A stretch of DNA of 64,000 bases from Pseudodesulfovibrio indicus (lineage in GTDB: Bacteria; Desulfobacterota; Desulfovibrionia; Desulfovibrionales; Desulfovibrionaceae): assembly GCF_001563225.1 (NCBI RefSeq), contig NZ_CP014206.1, forward strand, positions 1,612,001 through 1,676,000, written 5' to 3'. Below the pieces are notes generated by a model. That model had not been told where the DNA came from. It did not search any database and worked only from the letters and a program-made list of their open reading frames with translations. Shown piece by piece: positions 58,801 to 64,000 of the stretch; the first letter of the stretch is position 1; every line of letters starts with the position of its first letter. The position numbers and the translations under genes were made by a program.

Positions 58801-61800
58801 CCACGTCGGACGCATTCTCGAGCAGGTTGCCGGACTTGTCGGTATCCTCTGCGGTGGACACGGTCTCGTTGCCGTCCACCGGGGCGTCGTTCAGGCCGTT
58901 CACGGTGATGACCAGGTCGGCGGTCTGGGCCGTGGCGTCGTTGTCCACGGTGTCGCCGTCGGTCATGGTATAGGTGAAGGTCTCGGTGGGCGCATCGCCG
59001 GGCCGCAGGGTGTCGTCGGTGGCCTGGTAGGTGTAGCTGCCGTCGGCCTTGATGGTCAGGACGCCGTACTCGGTCGCGAAGGAACCGGAGTAGGGCTCGG
59101 CCGCGCCGCCGTCCACGGTGATGGTGTTGTTGACGAAGTCGATGACCGTTTCATGGCCGTCGGAGTCCTTGTAGGTCAGCGCGGTCAGGGACATCTCGCC
59201 TTCGGTGTTGTCCGGGTCGATGTCGTTGCTGAGCACGTTGGCGCTGACCGAATCGGCGTAGGTGTCGGCCGGGGTCAGGTCGTTGGGCTCGAAGACCGAG
59301 GCGGTGTCGTCCACGGCGGTCGGGTCCTGGTTGACCGGAGCGTCGGGCAGGATGTCGATGGTCACGGTGGAGGGGCCATTGGGATCGGTCAATCCCTCGG
59401 AGTCCACCGGGGTGTAGTTGAAGGAGTCGCTGCTGGAGAACTCCACGTCCACGTAGGACAATTCCCAGTTGGAATAGTTGCCGTCACCGTGCTCTACGGT
59501 GCCGAAGATCAGCTGGTCGAAGGTCACGCCCTCGCCGAGCAGGCTCGAATCGATGACCATGGTCTGGTAGATGTCGCCGCCGCTGCCGCCGTCGGTGAAC
59601 ACGCCGTTGATCATGCCGTTGTTGACTTCGCCGGAAGCCACCAGGACGCCGTCGCTGTAGGCTTCCCAAGTGGCGAAGGCCTTTTGGTCGCTGCCCGGGT
59701 CGAAGTAGCTGCCCAGGCCGGAGAAACCGACCTCGGCGTAGGACACGTCCGCACCGTCGAAGGTGATGGTGATGGTCTCGCCGGCGTCCAGGCCGTTGTG
59801 GTCGGCGTTGGCGATGCCGTGGCCGATGTGGCTGGCGTTGGGCTCGGCGTACTGCTTCAACGCCTGATCCTGGTTGATCTGGGTCTTGATGATCACGTCG
59901 TCGTTGCCGTCGCCGTCAGTGTCCAGCTTCAGGATGCGGGTCTGGCTGTCGCTCCACTCGCCCCAGTTGTTGATTTCGGCGTCGCCGGAGTTGCGCGAGC
60001 CGAGGAGCACGCCGTCGATACCCTCGGAATCGGGCACGTAGGTCAGCTCGTTGAGGTCGTAGTGGGTGGAGTTCAGATCGTCGAGTTCCACCGGGTTGCC
60101 GTCGCCGTCAAAGAGCGTGCCGTGGTCGGGCAGGTCGGTGATCAAGACGTCGAGGGCCTGGTAGTCGTCCTCGGGGTCGGAGACGTGGTCGTCGGAAGGA
60201 TCGGTCGCGTCCTCGCCAAGGAAGGGTACGGGAGCGCCGCCCAGGCCGACGTGCATGGTGAAGTCCTCGCCGGAGGGCGGCTCGTTCACGTCGCCGATAT
60301 TGATGGTAATGTCCACATCCTGGCCGATCGCGCCCTGGGAGTCCACGGGGGACACGGTCACGGTGTACTTGCTGCTGGCCTCGTAGTCGAAGGCCACGCC
60401 GTCGGCGGTCAGGATCTTGTCGCCGTCCACGATGAACAGGCCGTCTGCGGTGACGTCGTTGCCGTCCGCGTCCAGGACCTGGTCGATGACGTAGTGGACC
60501 GCCTGGCCTTCCACGTCGGTGGATTCGAGCTGGGCCACGGCCACGGAGCCGGGCACGTTCTCGTCGATGGTCAGGATGACGTCGCCGTTGCCGTCGATGG
60601 AGTTCACGGCAACGTTGTCGATGCCGAAGGACTCGTTGTTCAGGGGCTCGTTCAAGTTGGAGCCGAGGCCGAGGGTGATGGTGTCGCCGGGGTTCTCCAC
60701 GGTGATGGTCACGTGGTGGATCTGGTCCTCGTAGCCCGCGAAGCCCAGGTTCTGGGTGCCGTCGGTCACTGCGGAGAAGGTCCAGTGGATGACCGTGCCG
60801 TCAACGGTGATGGTGCCGGAGCGGTCCGTGTTGTCGATGGTGCTATCGTCGCGGAGGCTGCGCTCCAGCGGGATGTCCACGTTGTTGCCGTTCACGGTGA
60901 AGGTCAGGACGTCGTAGCCCCAGGAGGTGTTGTTGCTCAGGGTCCAGGAGTCGATCTCGTAGACGTCGAACTCGATGGTCGCCTTGTCGGCGCCCTCCGC
61001 GACCTCGAAGGTCTTCTCGGTTGCGTCGCCCTTGCCGAACCGGCCGAGGAAGTCGGTGAACGCGCCGGAGGTCTCGGTCACGGTGTTGTCGGTCCAGCCG
61101 GAAGCGCCGTCCTCGAAGTCTTCCACCGGGGCGGAGACGTTGGTGATGACCGGGGCGTCGTTGGTGCCGTTCACGGTCACGGTGACGTCATGGTTTGCGG
61201 TGCCGTCCTGGGACTCCACGGTGAAGGTCTCGGTGAAGGACTGGTTGTCGCCCAGCTGCTGGACCACGTCCAGGGTGTTGTCGATGTCGTAGGACCAGGA
61301 GCCGTCCGCCTTGATGGTGAAGGTGCCGCCCTCGTCCGTGGTGATGGAGTAGTCGCCGTTGGCGTCGAAGGAGCCGGTGTATTCGGTGCCGTTGTGGGTC
61401 ACGGTCGGGGCCAGGGTGGCCTCGTCCACGGTATCCACCGGGGTGCCCACGGAGTGGTCGTCCGGGTCGGACACGGTCAGGTGGCCCTCTGCGTGCAGGG
61501 TCTCGGCCGCGGGCTCGACCACGAGGTTGCCGAACTGGTCGTACTGCGCGGCCGGGTTCTCATCGCTGGCCTGGAAGTCGTCGGTCTTGTTCGGGTCGTC
61601 GTTGGACCAGTCGATCTCGGTGACGGAACCGGTGTCGGTGTCGCCCAAGGTGCTGGTGTCGATGGTCGCGCCGTCGTTGGTGCCGGTGACCGTGAAGGTC
61701 ACGGTGGCGGGAGCCGAATCGGCCTCGCCGTCGTTGGCCACGTACTGGAAGGTGACCGTGAGGGAGTGGCCCTCGGCCAGGTTGTTGTAGGCCGGGTCGG

Positions 61801-64000
61801 AGGCGTCGAACAGGACTTGGCCGTCAGGGGTCAGGGTGACGCCTGCGGGCAGGTCGCCGTAGGGGCTGTAGCTTGTGATGCTGTCGTTGACGTCGATGTC
61901 GTAGTCGGCGCCGTTGCCGTTGTCGTCGCCCACGTAGCCGAGAGACACGGCGGTGCCGGCCCCCTCGTCCACGTTGCCGAGATTGTCGTCCTTGGCGATG
62001 GGGGCGTCGTTCACGCCGTTGACGGTCACGGTCACGGTGTGGGTGGTGCCGTCCTCGGACTGGACGGTGAAGTCGCTGGTGTACTTCTCGCCGGTGCCCA
62101 TGCCCTGGACCGAGGCGTTGCTCACCTCGTAGTGCCAGGTTCCGGATGCGTCCATGGTGAACTTGCCGCCGTGGGAGTCGACCAAGGGTTCGGTGATGGC
62201 CTTGAATACGTTGTCGGCGTTGTCCACGTCGCTGGCGGTCAGGGTGCCGTCGGCGGTGAGCATGCTGTTCACGACCTGGAAGTCCTCGGTCATGGTGCCG
62301 GTGTCCACGCCGCCGATCTCGGCGGCGTCGTTGGTGCCGATGATCTGGATGCTCAGGGTGGCGGTGTCGTTGGCCAGCAGCGGATCGTTCACGGTGTAGT
62401 GGAATTCGTCGTAGGCGATCTCATCCTGGGCCAGGGCCTGGGTGTCGCTGTCGTTGTCGTTCAGCACGTACTTGTAGGTGCCGTTGTTGTAGATGGTCAG
62501 CTTGCCGTAGGTGCCGTTGATGGTGGTGCCGAACAGCGGCATGACCAGGGCGTTGCCGGAGGCTCCTTCGGCACCCGCGCCGGCGGAGATGACGTAAAGG
62601 GAGGAGTGGGCGTTGTCGATGTCGGCGTCGTTGGTCAGGACGTTGCCGCCGGCGACGTTGTCGCCCGCCTCGTCCACGCCCGCCTCGACGATGGAGCCGT
62701 ACTTCACGTCGTCCACGGCCACCGGGGCGTCGTCGCTGCCGTTGACGTGGATGACCAGCTTGGCGGAAGCGTATCCGCCGTTGTCGTCGGTGATGGTGTA
62801 GGTAAAGGTGTCGGTCTTGACGTCGTCGACGTTGAGCTTCTGGACGTTCTCGGCGTTGTCGTTGAGTTCGTAGCGGTAGGTGCCGTCGGACTGGATGTAC
62901 AGGACGCCGTATTCGCCCGCGATGGAGGTCTCGCCGGTTTCGGCCACGTCTTCGGAGTTGCCCGAAACGTCGTTGGAATCCACGTGGGTCACGGACAGGG
63001 TGTCGCCCTCCACGTCGGAGTCGTGGCCGACCACGCCGAGGATGCCGTCGATCACGTTGCCGTGGGCGTCGAATCCGTCGGTGTAGAAGCCCTCTTCCTT
63101 GGCGAGACCGGCGTCGTCGTTGGCGATGGGGGCATCGTTCACGCCGTTGACGGTCACGGTCACGGTGTGGGAGGTGCCGTCCTCGGACTGGACGGTGAAT
63201 TCGCTGGTGTAGGAGTCATCGTTCCCCATGCTCTGCACGGAGGCGTTGCTGACTTCGTAGTGCCAGTTGCCGGACGCGTCCATGGTGAACTTGCCGCCGT
63301 GGGTGTCGGTCACCGGCTCGGTGATGGCCCTGAACACGTTGTCGGTGTTGTCCACGTCGGTGGCGGTCAGGGTGCCGTCGGCGGTGAGCATGCCGTCCAG
63401 GGAGACGTTGAGGTCCTCCGTCATGGTGCCGGTATCCACGCCGCCGATCACGGCCGCGTCGTTGGAGCCGATGATCTGGATGCTCAGGGTGGCGGTGTCG
63501 TTGGCGAGCAGCGGATCGTTCACGGTGTAGTGGAATTCGTCGTAGGCGATCTCATCCTGGGCCAGGGCCTGGGTGTCGCTGTCGTTGTCGTTCAGCACGT
63601 ACTTGTAGGTGCCGTTGTTGTAGATGGTCAGCTTGCCGTAGGTGCCGGTGATGGTGGTGCCGAAGAGCGGCATGACCAGGGAGCTGCCGGGCGTCCCTTC
63701 CTCGCCCGCTCCGGCGGAAATGACGTAGAGGGAGGAGTGGGCGTTGTCGATGTCGGCGTCGTTGGTCAGGACGTTGCCGCCGGCGACGTTGTCGCCCGCC
63801 TCGTCCACGCCCGCCTCGACGATGGAGCCGTACTTCACGTCGTCCACGGCCACCGGCGCGTCGTCGCTGCCGTTGACGTGGATGGTCAGCTCCGCCGAAG
63901 CGGTGCCGCCCTGCTCGTCGGAGATGGTGTAGGTAAAGGTGTCGGTCTTGACGTCGTTGACGTTGAGCTTCTGGACGTTCTCGGCGTTGTCGTTGAGTTC
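52889..64000 (-). CDS. Second giant RTX adhesin, C-terminal 3700 residues (N-terminus outside the window)
   Basis: The frame is open to the window edge; the first GTG (63853) is internal, since VCBS sequence (TDTFTYTISDEQGGTASAEL) precedes it. About 3703 residues are visible. In order: VCBS/cadherin-like repeats, including 1130-bp and two sets of 324-bp near-identical units; a domain shared with the 262-aa protein (encoded about 57000-57430); a von Willebrand A domain (about 55150-54590) with MIDAS motif DTSGS; more repeats; RTX nonapeptides (GTTGNDILLGDDGDNILFG); and a type I signal ending DDLNTLIQSIINSGGNHSS. The retention module and any LapG site lie beyond the window. Same exporter as the 4610-aa adhesin is inferred from the shared C-terminal signature. 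Confidence 0.95.
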   Translation of the reverse strand, partial: ELNDNAENVQKLNVNDVKTDTFTYTISDEQGGTASAELTIHVNGSDDAPVAVDDVKYGSIVEAGVDEAGDNVAGGNVLTNDADIDNAHSSLYVISAGAGEEGTPGSSLVMPLFGTTITGTYGKLTIYNNGTYKYVLNDNDSDTQALAQDEIAYDEFHYTVNDPLLANDTATLSIQIIGSNDAAVIGGVDTGTMTEDLNVSLDGMLTADGTLTATDVDNTDNVFRAITEPVTDTHGGKFTMDASGNWHYEVSNASVQSMGNDDSYTSEFTVQSEDGTSHTVTVTVNGVNDAPIANDDAGLAKEEGFYTDGFDAHGNVIDGILGVVGHDSDVEGDTLSVTHVDSNDVSGNSEDVAETGETSIAGEYGVLYIQSDGTYRYELNDNAENVQKLNVDDVKTDTFTYTITDDNGGYASAKLVIHVNGSDDAPVAVDDVKYGSIVEAGVDEAGDNVAGGNVLTNDADIDNAHSSLYVISAGAGAEGASGNALVMPLFGTTINGTYGKLTIYNNGTYKYVLNDNDSDTQALAQDEIAYDEFHYTVNDPLLANDTATLSIQIIGTNDAAEIGGVDTGTMTEDFQVVNSMLTADGTLTASDVDNADNVFKAITEPLVDSHGGKFTMDASGTWHYEVSNASVQGMGTGEKYTSDFTVQSEDGTTHTVTVTVNGVNDAPIAKDDNLGNVDEGAGTAVSLGYVGDDNGNGADYDIDVNDSITSYSPYGDLPAGVTLTPDGQVLFDASDPAYNNLAEGHSLTVTFQYVANDGEADSAPATVTFTVTGTNDGATIDTSTLGDTDTGSVTEIDWSNDDPNKTDDFQASDENPAAQYDQFGNLVVEPAAETLHAEGHLTVSDPDDHSVGTPVDTVDEATLAPTVTHNGTEYTGSFDANGDYSITTDEGGTFTIKADGSWSYDIDNTLDVVQQLGDNQSFTETFTVESQDGTANHDVTVTVNGTNDAPVITNVSAPVEDFEDGASGWTDNTVTETSGAFTDFLGRFGKGDATEKTFEVAEGADKATIEFDVYEIDSWTLSNNTSWGYDVLTFTVNGNNVDIPLERSLRDDSTIDNTDRSGTITVDGTVIHWTFSAVTDGTQNLGFAGYEDQIHHVTITVENPGDTITLGLGSNLNEPLNNESFGIDNVAVNSIDGNGDVILTIDENVPGSVAVAQLESTDVEGQAVHYVIDQVLDADGNDVTADGLFIVDGDKILTADGVAFDYEASSKYTVTVSPVDSQGAIGQDVDITINIGDVNEPPSGEDFTMHVGLGGAPVPFLGEDATDPSDDHVSDPEDDYQALDVLITDLPDHGTLFDGDGNPVELDDLNSTHYDLNELTYVPDSEGIDGVLLGSRNSGDAEINNWGEWSDSQTRILKLDTDGDGNDDVIIKTQINQDQALKQYAEPNASHIGHGIANADHNGLDAGETITITFDGADVSYAEVGFSGLGSYFDPGSDQKAFATWEAYSDGVLVASGEVNNGMINGVFTDGGSGGDIYQTMVIDSSLLGEGVTFDQLIFGTVEHGDGNYSNWELSYVDVEFSSSDSFNYTPVDSEGLTDPNGPSTVTIDILPDAPVNQDPTAVDDTASVFEPNDLTPADTYADSVSANVLSNDIDPDNTEGEMSLTALTYKDSDGHETVIDFVNNTITVDGGAAEPYSGSFATEYGVLTIKADGSYTYQATDDTLRPGDAPTETFTYTMTDGDTVDNDATAQTADLVITVNGLNDAPVDGNETVSTAEDTDKSGNLLENASDVDGDSLHIDSFQVAGDSETHQAGDKVTINGVGTIQIDANGDYTFEPADDFNGDMPQITYTVSDGNLTDTSTLDIEVTPVNDAPVDDNETVSTAEDTDKSGNLLDNASDVDGDSLHIDSFQVAGDSETHEAGDKVTINGVGTIQIDANGDYTFEPADGFNGDVPQITYTVSDGNLTDTSTLDIEVTPVNDAPVDDNETVSVTEPDGVLNTAEVAQGNVLDNTVDPDNSDNTPNDDTPSLTSLTYTAADGTVTVVDFTNDTITVDGQESAYNGSFATDYGTLQITSNGDYTFTAAEEGLVQDYDPKEVITYTMSDEGGLTDTSTLTITVEGLNDAPVAGDDTFGSIAEGSTGTAANGLHLVGNVGTNDDDVDTIGDAAHAPDTLTYSAVDDLPAGVTMDADGNVYFDATDSAYNHLAAGETKTVSFEYQVDDGKGGTDTATAEFTVTGTNDGPTLDLSAGQVVYVDHEASYHNMLGIYEMADGVPVNPEIIMEDVQDATPGEVLTTYGDGADLHYFLVDVQNGATPQGTPSFQWNDTTGEWDVVFTDDQGHQTTYNVHFDNMDLNPNETEATFGDDPNHDYEVEVDDQLVDGYKTPGDDDDFDDILADEQPGAAGPDSGPVVFTEGDGPVHVTGAVDISDVDSDNMSSITITYTPMEGDILSMDTTGFDDKGQVYNEEDGTVTWTIEGVASKADYEAMLQTLTFSNNSDNPLADNPSTEDIENLREYTITVYDDHGEPSNSAVASVKVIAVNDGPDAVDDGSAAAPLTVEEDGSLFVNVLGNDTDPEGDQLTITDFDQNVYDGNNNLIGTVTMETNDLGQTGLVFTPVGDYNGPAQFEYTVSDGELEDTATVTIQVTPVNDGPDAVDDGSAENPLTVEEDGSLFVNVLGNDTDPEGDQLTITDFDQNVYDGNNNLIGTVTMETNDLGQTGLVFTPVGDYNGPAQFEYTVSDGELEDTATVTIQVTPVNDGPDAVDDGSAADPLTLDEDGSLFVNVLGNDTDPEGDQLTITDFDQNVYDGNNNLIGTVTMETNDLGQTGLVFTPVGDYNGPAQFEYTVSDGELEDTATVTIQVTPVNDGPDAVDDGSAADPLTLDEDGSLFVNVLGNDTDPEGDPLTITDYDHNVYDGNNNLIGTVTMETNDLGQTGLVFTPEDGYTGPAQFEYTVSDGKLTDSATVTLDVISTNHDPVTSPDLFQDLPGTANDINVVTEGGTNFESNPVNYLLIVDTSGSMSTHDRIGEAKAALYQMLDSLQEQVNISGGSVKVGLIDFDGNTEGKTITLTGDPATTGYQEGINFISGFDAYGSTNYEAAFQAANNWVTNESNGIDTEVIFMSDGAPNNTHNWQDDLATLHSNTHVTGVGIEMGSDSMKYINQVNEDGNGINLDNPKDLNGLLQDILTVTSTEGTTATGNVLDNDTDPDGDDLTVVGIALGDEANHGLFTDLSDVGSGADDADTAVVTGTYGTLTISANGVYTYVPDQPAADALSTGESRTESFTYQVSDGHGGTAEETVSFMINGADDAPVAVNDVYAGMQLTPGYHNTPVIDETNFNGTISDGVYHGDGFTISAESIHDGFIFNYWDDANVAKVGTGGLGVNNPGEPGGDETNNIDGYYDEDMIITFERPQATVTITLGDIQGKSDTPSFHVEGGTGTYSKGVFTATGNITSITIGANDDKHDSFYLESLNATAVASSVDWVSATMTPSTLTGNVLLNDFDAEDVDHVQTHGTGTELTVLGASGADGYVSLADATTDGSATSGVIHGQYGDLTLHTDGHFEYHVDSTLINSVNGPGVETFEYQITDSDGMTSMATLEFPITVAGDSSVVVGTTGNDILLGDDGDNILFGLSGDDNVFISSGHDTVTLGEGADTITIDPSYLNGGDGTMTVTDFHQGEDLFAIDHLIGDGKVSVEVSTSGVNNSDLNLVFTDLDGQHDMTVILQGVNPDMNHIPDTPEPISTGDDLNTLIQSIINSGGNHSS
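55265..56560 (-). repeat. Four tandem 324-bp VCBS repeats in the second adhesin
   Basis: Copies at 56237-56560, 55913-56236, 55589-55912 and 55265-55588. Each encodes 108 residues starting VNDGPDAVDDGSA; the first three are almost identical at the DNA level and the fourth differs more at its C-terminal end. Recent tandem amplification. Confidence 0.93.
58247..58894 (-). repeat. Two tandem 324-bp repeats in the second adhesin
   Basis: Two near-identical 108-residue units (NETVSTAEDTDKSGNLL at the start; TYTVSDGNLTDTSTLDIEV at the end) at 58571-58894 and 58247-58570. They are a different repeat subfamily from the set at 55265-56560 but of the same length. Confidence 0.88.
61994..64000 (-). repeat. 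Long near-identical repeat of 1128-1131 bp in the second adhesin
   Basis: A unit of about 376 residues at 61994-63121 recurs from 63122 to the window edge and beyond, with one codon inserted (EDFQVVNS against EDLNVSLDG). It comprises three VCBS-like modules; NVLTNDADIDNAHSSLYVIS is shared. Confidence 0.9.

Overview
The window is high-GC bacterial DNA that reads like an anaerobic member of the Desulfovibrionaceae (Desulfovibrio or Pseudodesulfovibrio). This is an inference from three things: a nif operon in the order nifH-nifI1-nifI2-nifD-nifK typical of strict anaerobes, a histidine kinase with a two-CW type cysteine module, and a LapG-linked type I secretion locus of the kind known in Desulfovibrio biofilm formation. 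No rRNA, tRNA, CRISPR array or insertion sequence was seen.

Layout. 1-1756: the end of a TauE/SafE-type permease, an unknown membrane protein and, on the minus strand, a PH-like membrane protein. 1919-8857: a tightly packed plus-strand operon with a PhnD-like binding lipoprotein, a sensor kinase, a stand-alone receiver, a PEP-synthase-like protein lacking the TIM barrel, and a dual-specificity-phosphatase/YkgJ-type fusion. 8862-11679 (minus): an unknown protein, modB, a 43-codon secreted peptide and nifV. 12005-23327 (plus): nifH, nifI1, nifI2, nifD, nifK, a NifB paralogue without its radical-SAM cysteines, a [2Fe-2S] ferredoxin, a GNAT acetyltransferase, nifE, nifN, nifB and an 81-aa orphan. 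23419-24975 (minus): nifA. Then ygiQ (minus) and a quinone-oxidoreductase-like gene (plus).

The nif block has clear sigma-54 (-24/-12) promoters in front of nifH, in front of the divergent nifV-modB operon, and in front of nifA. Between nifV and nifH lie two CCTAC-N6/7-GTAGG dyads. Each sits 90 bp from the -12 GC of one promoter and about 140 bp from the other, which suggests a shared activator array.

28300-64000 is a complete LapA-type adhesion locus. On the plus strand are a LapB-like ABC exporter with a long Pro/Gln/Gly-rich N-terminal extension, a LapC-like adaptor, the periplasmic cysteine protease LapG, and a two-membrane-segment receptor with a degenerate HD-GYP domain in the place where LapD would be expected. 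On the minus strand are TolC, a 262-aa protein that shares the C-terminal secretion signature, a 4610-aa adhesin with an N-terminal retention module and a TAAD LapG-type site, and more than 3700 residues of a second giant adhesin that runs off the window. Both adhesins carry VCBS/cadherin-like repeats, a von Willebrand A domain and a C-terminal RTX block.

Most other long open frames are antisense or frame-shifted shadows produced by the GC-rich codon usage; one of these, opposite the complete adhesin, is 11.8 kb long.
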